In this document: positions 9,730 through 16,619 of the stretch, piece after piece | How the letters are laid out: each line of letters starts with the position of its first letter | How positions within the stretch are numbered: the stretch's first letter is position 1 | Assembly: GCF_014201675.1 (NCBI RefSeq) | Contig: NZ_JACHEZ010000002.1 | Coordinates: 248,001 to 312,000 of the forward strand | DNA: 64,000 nucleotides | Source: Oceanithermus desulfurans | GTDB taxonomy: Bacteria; Deinococcota; Deinococci; Deinococcales; Marinithermaceae | Direction of reading: 5' to 3' | Program-made: the position numbers and the translations under genes | The notes under the pieces: model-generated | Database searches by the model: none | What the model saw: only the letters and a program-made list of their open reading frames with translations | What the model was told of the DNA's origin: nothing

Positions 9730-10324
9730 CTTCCTCTCCCAGGTGGTGGTCGACTAGGTGCTCGAGCTCGGCGAGCAGGACGTTCGCCCCTCTTTTCAGG
9801 CGCCGACCGCGCTGCAGGTAGACGATCGTTCCCTGCTCGTCCACCACCACGTAGCTCGGCACGCCGCCGATGCGCAGCCGCCGCCGGCTCTGGCGCAGGC
9901 CGGGGTCGAAGAGCCATTCGAGGCGGCCGGGCGGTGCCTCGTAGTCCTCGGGCCGAGCCAGCTCGTCGGCGATCACGACGGCGCGCAAGGGGCGGGACGG
10001 GTCCGCGTTCAACCATTCCGTCAGGTCGCGCAGGTCTTCCGGACAAGCGTCGCAGGTTGCGGAAAAGAAGGCCAGCAGCGTGAGCCCCGTGTCGTTTAGC
10101 CTGCTGTACAGGCCCACCGGGCCCTCCCGGGAGGCGAAAACCAGCTCAGGGAGCGCCTGGCCCACCCGCAAGGCTCCCAGCCGCCCCGCTTCGCGGCGGG
10201 TGTGGAACGCCCCGACCGCAACCGCAGCCAGGACCATGAGCAGCGCCAGCGCAAGGGTCGCGCGCGGCAGCCACCAAGCCGAACCCGCCATGGGCGCCGC
10301 CGGGGGCCGTTCTTTCTTGACCAT
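9719..10324 (-). CDS. Membrane-anchored TlpA/ResA-like thioredoxin-fold protein
   Basis: A 201-residue protein with one N-terminal membrane helix (ATLALALLMVLAAVAVGAF, about residues 22-40) and an extracytoplasmic redoxin domain. The active-site CxxC is present as FFSATCDACPEDL near residue 90, and the cis-proline loop appears later as IGGVPSYVVVDEQG. Proteins of this type reduce or form disulfides outside the cytoplasmic membrane for specific clients. It is encoded between a small four-cysteine peptide frame and an ABC exporter, so a role in maturing that peptide is attractive, but this is inference. It overlaps the ATPase gene by 11 bp. Confidence 0.85.
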   Translation of the reverse strand: MVKKERPPAAPMAGSAWWLPRATLALALLMVLAAVAVGAFHTRREAGRLGALRVGQALPELVFASREGPVGLYSRLNDTGLTLLAFFSATCDACPEDLRDLTEWLNADPSRPLRAVVIADELARPEDYEAPPGRLEWLFDPGLRQSRRRLRIGGVPSYVVVDEQGTIVYLQRGRRLKRGANVLLAELEHLVDHHLGEEDEP

Positions 10325-10380
10325 GCTTCGGCTCCTCGCGTGTCACTGGGGGGGCGCGCCCGGGCGCGCCCCTGGTTGGC

Positions 10381-10643
10381 TCAGTAGTCGCTGCAGCAGC
10401 CACCGTAGGTGACGCTGTGGTGGTCGTGCTCGTAGCCGTTGTAGTTGTAAAGGTCGATCTTTTCGATCCGGCTCTGGCCGTTGGGAGCAAGCGGGCTGGC
10501 CCAACAACTAAAGCCCCATGCCCAATAGCACTAGACGAAGGGGGCTTCACCTGGGTTCTGCGAGCGTATACGAGCCCCATCACCGCGAACAGGGTAAGGG
10601 AGAGAATAGGAAGGGTCTCCGCCCTGCTATGCCTCCTTTCCAT
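10381..10643 (-). pseudogene. Small Cys/Trp-rich peptide gene, apparently frameshifted
   Basis: From ATG 10643 the frame gives a charged start and a hydrophobic segment (LPILSLTLFAVMGLVYA), then about ten more residues. A second frame, shifted by one base, then gives a striking tail that begins CYWAWGFSCW and ends TYGGCCSDY before TGA at 10381. The tail frame contains no ATG, GTG or TTG and is preceded by an in-frame TAG, so it cannot be expressed alone. Rejoined, the product would be about 87 residues: a leader or anchor plus a tail with four cysteines and many aromatics. It ends 57 bp before the thioredoxin gene. It may be a decayed gene, a sequencing error or a recoded gene. Confidence 0.45.
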
Positions 10644-10697
10644 CAGTCCTTCGCCGCCTATTTTCACCAGGCTAGCCACCCAGACTCCCTTGCATCA

Positions 10698-10714
10698 ATC
10701 CCAAAATCTGGAGC
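10698..10714 (-). promoter_or_regulatory. Shared upstream element, copy at the peptide gene
   Basis: On the plus strand this reads ATCCCAAAATCTGGAGC. A near-identical 17-mer (one mismatch) lies upstream of the neighbouring lipoprotein gene at 11439-11455. It is about 55 bp upstream of the peptide start. On the minus strand a GAGTCT hexamer follows about 10 bp downstream and could be part of a -10 element. An activator or repressor site is likely; the local LuxR-type protein is a candidate binder (inference). Confidence 0.5.
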
Positions 10715-10773
10715 GCTCACCCGAATGCTCGTATGCGGTTCGGAGCGAGCAAGGCCGGGAAAGTTGGTTTTCT

Positions 10774-10820
10774 AAAAAGCAAAAGCTTTACGGGCTGCCG
10801 CGAACGGTCTCACGCAGCCC
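10774..10820 (-). terminator. Rho-independent terminator of the lipoprotein gene
   Basis: On the minus strand GGGCTGC pairs with GCAGCCC around a 15-nt loop, followed by a T-rich run (GCTTTTGCTTTTT). It lies about 80 bp after the stop of the leftward lipoprotein gene and before the peptide gene's upstream element. This makes the two genes separate transcription units. Confidence 0.65.
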
Positions 10821-10898
10821 TCCAGCATGGGCGCGCCCTCGGACCGGGCCCAGCGCACGGTCCAAGCGGGTAGCAATCCAGGTATGGGGTTTTTCGTC

Positions 10899-11369
10899 CT
10901 ACTGAGCGAGGTTTGGCAGAACAACCCGTTCGTAAAGCTCTTGCTTTTGGGCGGGCGAGAGCCGCTGAAGGTTTTCCCACCCCAGCCTGATATTGTCTAA
11001 GGCGTGGTCGAGCTGGCCCAGAATCATCTCGGCCGCGTAGCGGTCCTTGGCGATGCTGTTCACGTCAAGATTCTGTAGGAAACTTTCAAACCGGGGCAGC
11101 GTGCGCTCCGTGAAAAATGGGGGGTCCATGTGAATGCGCACGCCGTCCGCGCGCACGTCAACCCAGACCCCTGGAGCCACTTCCTTCAGCCCTGCGTCTC
11201 GCGTTGCGTCCATCGCTACCGTTTCCTGAACTTCCTGCTCCTTTGCAGCGTCGTCCAGATTGACGGGGATGCCTGGGGTTTGGGTCTCGGAACTCTGGCA
11301 TGAAGTTAGCAGCATGCTAAGCCCTAGCGCCAAGGAGGTCAGTATCGTATAGGGTCTTGACAAGCGCAT
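10899..11369 (-). CDS. Small lipoprotein of unknown function
   Basis: A 156-residue protein with a clear lipoprotein signal: basic MRLSRPY, a hydrophobic core and lipobox LLTSC (Cys at about residue 24). The mature part contains a compact globular stretch (APGVWVDVRADGVRIHMDPPFF) and a C-terminal helical region (LGQLDHALDNIRLGWENLQRL). I do not recognise the family. The ATG has AAAGGAGGG about five bases upstream. It is flanked by a LuxR-type regulator gene upstream and the peptide/ABC cassette downstream, and it shares an upstream 17-bp element with the peptide gene, so co-regulation is likely. Confidence 0.72.
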   Translation of the reverse strand: MRLSRPYTILTSLALGLSMLLTSCQSSETQTPGIPVNLDDAAKEQEVQETVAMDATRDAGLKEVAPGVWVDVRADGVRIHMDPPFFTERTLPRFESFLQNLDVNSIAKDRYAAEMILGQLDHALDNIRLGWENLQRLSPAQKQELYERVVLPNLAQ

Positions 11370-11438
11370 ATGGCCCTCCTTTCATGCATCCATGCCTGAC
11401 TTGCATCTCCAGACTAGGGTGAAAATGCGTAGGATTCC

Positions 11439-11455
11439 ATCCCAAAACCTGGAGC
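11439..11455 (-). promoter_or_regulatory. Shared upstream element, copy at the lipoprotein gene
   Basis: Plus-strand ATCCCAAAACCTGGAGC, 16 of 17 bases identical to 10698-10714. It lies 70 bp upstream of the lipoprotein start. On the minus strand a TAGTCT hexamer follows after 22 bp and could be the -10 box. The spacing to that hexamer differs from the other copy by 12 bp, close to one helical turn. Confidence 0.5.
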
Positions 11456-11527
11456 CCCCCAGATATCTGGAAGAACCCGCTTTTCGGGTTCGTGCAGCCG
11501 TGGGTCTTGGCGGCTTGGAGCGCGTCT

Positions 11528-12034
11528 TTAACCGGCCGGCCGGATGGGGATCAAGCCGAGGTAGGTCAGGGCGAGCTCGTGCTGGCTGCCGGCCCCCAGC
11601 TTTTCGCGCAGAGCCTGGTAGTAGCTGTAGACGGTGTCGCGCTTGACCCCCAGGCGGCGGGCGATCGCGTCGCTGCAGAACCCCTGGGCCAGCAGGCGCA
11701 GCACCTGCCGCTCGCGACGGGTGGGGAGGTCGAAGGGAACGGTGGGTGGGGAGCCCACGCGCCGGCCCGCGGCCACGAGGTCCAGCGCGGTGTTGATTTC
11801 GCTGAGCGATTTGGGCTCGACCAGCACGCCCGCGGGCCTGCGCTCGAAGAGGTCCAGCAGGTACAGCGGGTGCGGGTTGAAGGTGACCGCCAGCGCGGGG
11901 GCGGGCAGCGGATCCAAACCCCAGAGAGTGTAGCCGGTCGGCAGGTCCACGACCAGGTGGACGTCCACGGGCACGCGGCACTCCACGAGCTCCCGTAAGA
12001 GGGGGGCCTGTGCGGGGCCGGCGTGCACGGGCAT
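11528..12034 (-). CDS. LuxR/NarL-type DNA-binding protein
   Basis: A 168-residue protein. Residues about 1-100 resemble a receiver-like alpha/beta fold (VDVHLVVDLPTGYTLWGLD, PAGVLVEPKSLSEINTAL), but I see no clear phospho-acceptor aspartate pocket. Residues about 105-160 form a LuxR-type helix-turn-helix (TRRERQVLRLLAQGFCSDAI then ARRLGVKRDTVYSYYQALRE). The ATG at 12034 is supported by a perfect TATAAT six bases upstream, so the mRNA should be leaderless. It is the natural regulator candidate for the lipoprotein and peptide/ABC units downstream on the same strand. Its signal is unknown. Confidence 0.82.
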   Translation of the reverse strand: MPVHAGPAQAPLLRELVECRVPVDVHLVVDLPTGYTLWGLDPLPAPALAVTFNPHPLYLLDLFERRPAGVLVEPKSLSEINTALDLVAAGRRVGSPPTVPFDLPTRRERQVLRLLAQGFCSDAIARRLGVKRDTVYSYYQALREKLGAGSQHELALTYLGLIPIRPAG

Positions 12035-12040
12035 GCATTG

Positions 12041-12046
12041 ATTATA
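12041..12046 (-). promoter_or_regulatory. -10 box of a leaderless promoter
   Basis: Consensus TATAAT on the minus strand, with six bases between it and the ATG at 12034, which places the transcription start at or next to the start codon. No convincing -35 hexamer is visible at the usual distance. Confidence 0.7.
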
Positions 12047-12121
12047 CTTGTTCCTCTTTGGGCACGGTACGAACTCACCGGTTTGGCGGCCTGTTCCCGG
12101 TTTCGGTCGTAGGATGGAAGC

Positions 12122-12697
12122 GTGACCCCAGAGCCCCGCCCTGCCGGACCGGATGACGCGGCCTCCGTTTTGCGCGTGCTGGTCACAGCCTTCATGGACG
12201 ACCCCGTCATGGTCTGGTTCGACCCGCAGCCGCGTGCACGTGAGCGCCGCCTTACGCGCCTCTTCGAACACGTGCTGGAAAAACACCTGCCCCGGGGCAC
12301 CGTCTGGACGAACGACGAGCACAGCGCCGCGGCCGTCTGGGTGCCGCCGGGTACGCCGGTGACGGCGTCCGACGTGCGCTTTTACCTGAGTCTCTACGCG
12401 GACCGCCTGCCCAAGGGGCTTTTCTGGGCCTTATTCGTAGAAAGCCGGCGGCCGCGCTTTCCGCACTGGCTGCTGCTCTACCTGGGGGTGGCGCCCGAGC
12501 GGCAGGGCCGGGGGCTGGGCGGTACGCTGCTCGACGCCGGGCTGGCGCGGGCGAACGTCGACGGTCTTCCGGCCTACCTGGTGGCGAGCTCGCCCGGCTC
12601 GCGAAGGCTCTACGAGCGCCACGGGTTCCGGGTGCAGCGCGAGGTGCGCCTCATGCGGGGCCCGCCGGTGTGGCCGATGCTGCGGGAAGCCCGCTGA
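12122..12697 (+). CDS. GNAT-family N-acetyltransferase
   Basis: A 191-residue GNAT-fold protein that should transfer an acetyl group from acetyl-CoA to an amine. The acetyl-CoA-binding motif A is clear (LYLGVAPERQGRGLGGTLLD, about residues 119-138), followed by motif B near the C-terminus (SPGSRRLYERHGFRVQREV). The acceptor substrate cannot be predicted. The GTG at 12122 is preceded by TAGGAT and a 6-nt gap (leaderless). It diverges from the LuxR-type gene with about 87 bp between starts. Confidence 0.85.
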   Translation: MTPEPRPAGPDDAASVLRVLVTAFMDDPVMVWFDPQPRARERRLTRLFEHVLEKHLPRGTVWTNDEHSAAAVWVPPGTPVTASDVRFYLSLYADRLPKGLFWALFVESRRPRFPHWLLLYLGVAPERQGRGLGGTLLDAGLARANVDGLPAYLVASSPGSRRLYERHGFRVQREVRLMRGPPVWPMLREAR

Positions 12698-13379
12698 ACC
12701 GCGGCTGTGATTTGCGCCGCGTAACCTTCTCGTCGGTACCAGCTGAAAAGTCGAACGTGTGGCTCACGCCGCCCCGTCGCCACCGGCTTCTCTCGTCACC
12801 CCGGCGAAAGCCGGGACCCGGGCCTTATCCAAAGGCGGGGTCGGGACGCCGCGCTCGTCGCGGAAAGACGAAAGCGCCCTCCCCAAAGGGGAGGGCCGGG
12901 GTGGGGGTTTTGAAAATGGGCTCGTGAGCAGCGGTCTGTAGCTCGTAGCTTGTGGCTCGTGGTGGAAAGGTTGCGAGCAGCCTTACCCTCGGCGTCGTTT
13001 GTGGCATGGACCCCGGGTCTCGGCCGGCAGGCCGGCCTCGCCCGGGGAGGCGGGAAAGGGGGTGGGTAGCTTGTAGCTTGTAGCTTGTGGCATGTAGCCT
13101 GTAGCTTGTGGTTGTGGTTGTGGCCGCTACCGGCGGCCTGCGGAAACCCATCTTGCGCCGTTCCCACCTCCCACACCCCACAACCCACTACCCATTCACC
13201 ACCTACCACGTACTACGCACTACGCACCACGTACTACGTACTACGCACTACGTCCCGCCCCCTCCGGAGGCTTCGCCGCCGACCCCCCAAGGGGCCGGAA
13301 GGAGTCCGCGGCTTGCGGTCTCCAAAAACAGGGCCCCCGCGGCCGTCGGCTCTAGGATCCGCGGCTTGGGAGGTTGCAG
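12698..13379. repeat. Gene-free spacer with modular intergenic repeats
   Basis: No convincing gene in about 680 bp. The stretch holds, in order: palindromic CACCCCGGCGAAAGCCGG (12797-12814), a CCCTCCCC/GGGGAGGG hairpin (12877-12895), short tandem units of the TAGCTTGTGG type (about 12938-12960 and 13067-13120), CGTTCCCAC with CACACCCCACA (about 13158-13181), CCCATTCACCAC (about 13191-13202) and a run of CACTACG/CGTACTA units (about 13208-13252). The main modules recur in the same order near 33223-33440, so this is a dispersed repeat family rather than random spacer. Confidence 0.65.
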
Positions 13380-14603
13380 CTAGCTCCACAAAGCCGCGAT
13401 CGGCAGGGCCAGCATCCGCTCACCCAGCGGCAGGGGCTGCGTTCCCGTATAGAGCACGATGCCCAGGTGGAAGCGTTCTCCCACGTCTTCCCGCAAGGCT
13501 TTGAGCCCCGAAAGGGCCCGGCGCGGAAGTTTGCCGGCCAACTTGACCTCGACGCCGACCACCCGGCCGTCGGTGTGCTCGAGCACCGCGTCCACCTCGG
13601 CGCCGGCGCGCGTGCGGTAATGGAATCGCTGCGGTTCGGGGTCAAGCCAGGAGGCCTGCTTGGCCAGATCGGCCAGCACGAAGCTCTCGACCAGCCGCCC
13701 CAGGATTTCCGGGCGTTGGTCCAGACCTTCGCAATTCATTCGGAGCAGGTAGACGGCCAGCCCGGTGTCGTTGACCACGAGCTTGGGCCGGCGCGTGAGC
13801 TGTTTTTTCAAGCTCGCGGTCCAAGCCGGAAGGCGCTCGACCAGAAAGAGGCGCTCGAAGAGCTCCTCGTAGCGCCGGGCCGTGGCTGCGGGGAGGCCCA
13901 GCTCGGCCGCGAGCGAACCCACGTTCTGCGGGGTGGCCGTGGCTGCTGCCACGGCCCGCAGCAGCGCCAGCGCCCTTTCGGGGTACTCGATTCGCGCCAG
14001 GCTCATTAGGTCGCGCTCGATGAGCGCGGCCAGGTAGCTGGCGAACCAGGCCGTGCGGTCGGCTTCATTCTTGCCCTGAACGGGTGGGTAGCCGCCGGCA
14101 CACACGCGGGGGACGAGGCTTCGCCCATTCCCGGGCCGCATGAGCTCACGCGCGTCACCGGCCCACAGCCCGGCCACGAAGTTGCGGTTGCTGCGTTCCA
14201 GCTCGCCCTGAGCCGGCGGCCGCAGCGTAAGGAACTCGGCCCGCCCCACCAGCGCCGCCGCCGCTTCCGAACGGGACTTGAACCCCACCGAACCGGTGAG
14301 CAGGAAGCGGCCGGGGCGGCGATCCGAATCCACCGCCATCTTGACGGCCAGCAGCAGGTCGGGGGCGCGCTGCACTTCGTCGATCACGACGGGTCCGGCG
14401 AGCCCGGTAACGAAGCCCACGGGGTCGGCGCGCGCCGCCGCAAGCACCGCCGGATCGTCGAGGGTGTAGTAGGCCATTCCCCGGTCGCCTGCCAGCCGGC
14501 GGACCAGGGTGGTCTTGCCCACCTGACGAGCACCCGTGAGGTACACGACGGGGCTGCGGTTCAGGGCGGCCGTTAGCCGGGGCGTCAGGTAGCGCGGGAA
14601 CAC
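13380..14603 (-). CDS. AAA+ ATPase with C-terminal DUF4143 domain
   Basis: A 407-residue protein. Residues about 15-140 are a P-loop ATPase: Walker A TGARQVGKTTL, Walker B GPVVIDEVQRAPD and sensor FLLTGS. The middle has a winged-helix-like segment (TPQNVGSLAAELGLPAATAR), and the C-terminus is a DUF4143-type domain with a nuclease-like core (AGAEVDAVLEHTDGRVVGVE, then VK). Members of this family are common, sporadically distributed and of unclear function. The GTG start is six bases after TATACT. Two tandem palindromes lie directly upstream, which suggests tight regulation. Confidence 0.87.
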   Translation of the reverse strand: MFPRYLTPRLTAALNRSPVVYLTGARQVGKTTLVRRLAGDRGMAYYTLDDPAVLAAARADPVGFVTGLAGPVVIDEVQRAPDLLLAVKMAVDSDRRPGRFLLTGSVGFKSRSEAAAALVGRAEFLTLRPPAQGELERSNRNFVAGLWAGDARELMRPGNGRSLVPRVCAGGYPPVQGKNEADRTAWFASYLAALIERDLMSLARIEYPERALALLRAVAAATATPQNVGSLAAELGLPAATARRYEELFERLFLVERLPAWTASLKKQLTRRPKLVVNDTGLAVYLLRMNCEGLDQRPEILGRLVESFVLADLAKQASWLDPEPQRFHYRTRAGAEVDAVLEHTDGRVVGVEVKLAGKLPRRALSGLKALREDVGERFHLGIVLYTGTQPLPLGERMLALPIAALWS

Positions 14604-14622
14604 GGCTACAGTATAGCAAGAC

Positions 14623-14659
14623 GCTCACGGCGTGAGCGAATTGCGTTCACAGCGTGAGC
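14623..14659. promoter_or_regulatory. Tandem palindromic operators upstream of the ATPase gene
   Basis: GCTCACGGCGTGAGC (14623-14637) and GTTCACAGCGTGAGC (14645-14659) are near-copies with 22-bp spacing, about two helical turns. Each is a dyad with 6-bp arms and a 3-bp centre, followed by GAATT. They cover the region where the -35 element of the leaderless ATPase promoter (TATACT, 14610-14615, minus strand) would be. Confidence 0.6.
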
Positions 14660-14704
14660 GAATTCGCACCCGCACCGCACCTATCCGACCGGACCGGCCA
14701 TCGG

Positions 14705-15439
14705 CTACGCTCCCCCGAGCGCACTCAGCAGCAGCGCGGTATAAACCACCAGGGCTGCGAACGAGAGCAAGACCACCGCCAAAGAAACCGCCAGCACCCG
14801 CCCCGGACGCCGGGAGCGGGGGAGGGCGAACGCGCCCCAGACACACGCGAGTGCGCCCGCCAGGCTGCTCACCAGGAAAGCCCAGCCGGCGGGCCGGTTG
14901 ACGCGGTACCAGGCTTCGGGGCTGGCCAGGGTTTCGGGTACGCGCACGCCGACGGCGCCGTTGGGGCCAATGGATCCGCTGCCGAGCATGTAGCCGAAGA
15001 CTGCGCCTACAGCCAGCACGAAGGTCAGGAAGCCCAGCAAAGCCGCCAGGGCGTTGCGCTCGAGCCGCTCCTGTTCCGGCCCGCCCTGGTGCGACCCTTC
15101 CGATTCGCCCCAAAGCGGCATGGTGGCGGCAATGAGCAAGACAAACACGTCGGCAGCGATGGAAAACCCCCAGGCCAGCTGGCCCAAGCGCCCAAAGGCC
15201 TCGGTCGCGAACACCGCGGCGTTGAGGACCACCAGCAGCACCCCGGCCACCGTCCAGGGCCGGGCGGCGCGGGCGTGGACAAGGTACCACTCCTCTTCGC
15301 TCGCCAGCGTGCGGTCGGTGCGGATCCCCACAAACATGTTGGGCTTCAGTCGGCCGCGCGCGGCCATGCGACCGAGGACGATGAACAAGGCCCCCGCGCC
15401 CAGCATGAGCAGCAACACCAGGTACTGGCCGCTATCCAT
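14705..15439 (-). CDS. SdpI-family membrane protein with duplicated motif
   Basis: A 244-residue membrane protein with about seven hydrophobic segments. The SdpI signature occurs twice: FVGIRTDRTLASEEEWYLVH near residue 37 and VGVRVPETLASPEAWYRVNR near residue 160, so the protein is an internal duplication. SdpI of Bacillus is the immunity and signalling protein for the SdpC toxin, but most family members have no known toxin partner and none is visible here. The ATG at 15439 is chosen for the GGAGGA a few bases upstream; a TATAAT box (15459-15464) lies just before that. Confidence 0.75.
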   Translation of the reverse strand: MDSGQYLVLLLMLGAGALFIVLGRMAARGRLKPNMFVGIRTDRTLASEEEWYLVHARAARPWTVAGVLLVVLNAAVFATEAFGRLGQLAWGFSIAADVFVLLIAATMPLWGESEGSHQGGPEQERLERNALAALLGFLTFVLAVGAVFGYMLGSGSIGPNGAVGVRVPETLASPEAWYRVNRPAGWAFLVSSLAGALACVWGAFALPRSRRPGRVLAVSLAVVLLSFAALVVYTALLLSALGGA

Positions 15440-15653
15440 GATTCCTCCAGTGAGCTTCATTATACCCATTCCAGGGCCCGCCCACCCGGCGCCAAATGGG
15501 TGCTGCCTCGTGGGTTCAAAAGGCCTCGCACCACACGCCGCCAAAGAAGCCGACTCGTGGGGATCGAGGATATGGGGTTCGATAGCTATCGCTGAAACAA
15601 GACCGGCCGCCGAGGTGCGCCGTTTGTTAGTTCAAAGGGCGAGCCACAAAAGG

Positions 15654-16589
15654 TCAGCCGCGCAGGGTGCGTTCGAAGAGAGCGCGCACGCCGGCGGCGT
15701 TCATGGCGGTCACCACCCGCACGTTGGGCGGCTCGGCGCTGCGGCCGTGGTCGAGGACGAGCTGCCCGCGGGTGTGGGTGCCGCAGGTCTCCACCCAGCC
15801 GCGGTGGCGCGCCTCGGCGGTGACCAGCCCGGGCTCGAGCGCCGCCGCCATGGCCAGCGGGTCGGGGACGAGCAGCCCCGGCGCGCCGCGGCCCTCCAGG
15901 AAGGCCCGGGTGCGGCGGGTGATGGCGTCGTAGAAGCGGGCCCGGGGCGTGCCCAGCGAAGCCAGCGCCTCGTGTTCGTCCCAGCCGAGGGGGTGGGCCA
16001 GCGTGGTTTCCCAGGTCACCAGCGTGAGCTCTTCGAAGGCCTGCACTACGATCTGCGCGGCCTCGGGGTCGTAGTAGAAGTTGAACTCGGCGGCCCAGTG
16101 GGGGGTGTTGCCGTGGGCGGCGTGGGCGCCCCCCATGACGACGAGCCGGCGCAGCAGCCGGGGCAGCTCGGGCTCGAGCCGCAAGGCCAGCGCCAGGTTG
16201 GTGAGCGGCCCCAACGCCACCAGCGTGAGCTTGCCCGGGCGTTCGCGGGCCAGCCGCGCCAGCGCCACCGCGGCCGCCTCGCGCTGGGGGCGGACCCGGG
16301 CGCGTCGCGGCGCGTAGTCGCCCAGTCCGTCGGCGCCGTGGAAGCCGGTGGCGTGTTCGCGCTCGCCGGGCAGCAGGGGCCCCGCGGACCCCGGGAAGAC
16401 GGGGACCCCCTCGGCCCCCATCGCGTGGAGCACCTCGAAGACGTTGGGGATCACGCGCTCGAGCGGTACGTTGCCGCCCACGGTGGTCACGGCCGTCACC
16501 CGCGCCCCGGGGTGGGCCAGGGCCAGCATCAGCGCCAGGGCGTCGTCCACCCCGGCGTCGGTGTCGACGATCAGAGGCTCGCGGCGCAT
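15654..16589 (-). CDS. Inosine/uridine-preferring nucleoside hydrolase family protein
   Basis: A 311-residue member of the nucleoside hydrolase family, which splits the N-glycosidic bond of ribonucleosides for base salvage. The N-terminal Ca-binding signature is present (IVDTDAGVDDALALMLA, residues about 7-23), as are the substrate loop GGNVPLERVIPN and the central LVALGPLTNLALAL. Length is normal. The ATG follows TACAAT by six bases (leaderless). The gene stands alone. Base preference cannot be predicted from the sequence. Confidence 0.9.
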   Translation of the reverse strand: MRREPLIVDTDAGVDDALALMLALAHPGARVTAVTTVGGNVPLERVIPNVFEVLHAMGAEGVPVFPGSAGPLLPGEREHATGFHGADGLGDYAPRRARVRPQREAAAVALARLARERPGKLTLVALGPLTNLALALRLEPELPRLLRRLVVMGGAHAAHGNTPHWAAEFNFYYDPEAAQIVVQAFEELTLVTWETTLAHPLGWDEHEALASLGTPRARFYDAITRRTRAFLEGRGAPGLLVPDPLAMAAALEPGLVTAEARHRGWVETCGTHTRGQLVLDHGRSAEPPNVRVVTAMNAAGVRALFERTLRG

Positions 16590-16619
16590 CGCCTCATTGT
16601 AGCCAGACCGTCCGCAGCC

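Noticed and set aside
10417-10905. Rightward open frame of 162 codons opposite the peptide gene
   Set aside because: No start signal, no domain; it overlaps the peptide frames and the lipoprotein terminator, both better supported.
6684-12034. Lasso-peptide or lanthipeptide cluster
   Set aside because: No cyclase, B-protein protease, lanthionine synthetase or radical SAM gene is present; only thioredoxin and ABC components are seen.
13067-13252. Possible CRISPR array in the TAGCTTGTAGC / CACTACGTACTACG tandem units
   Set aside because: Units are about 7-10 bp with no unique spacers of regular length, and no cas genes are near; simple tandem repeats explain it.
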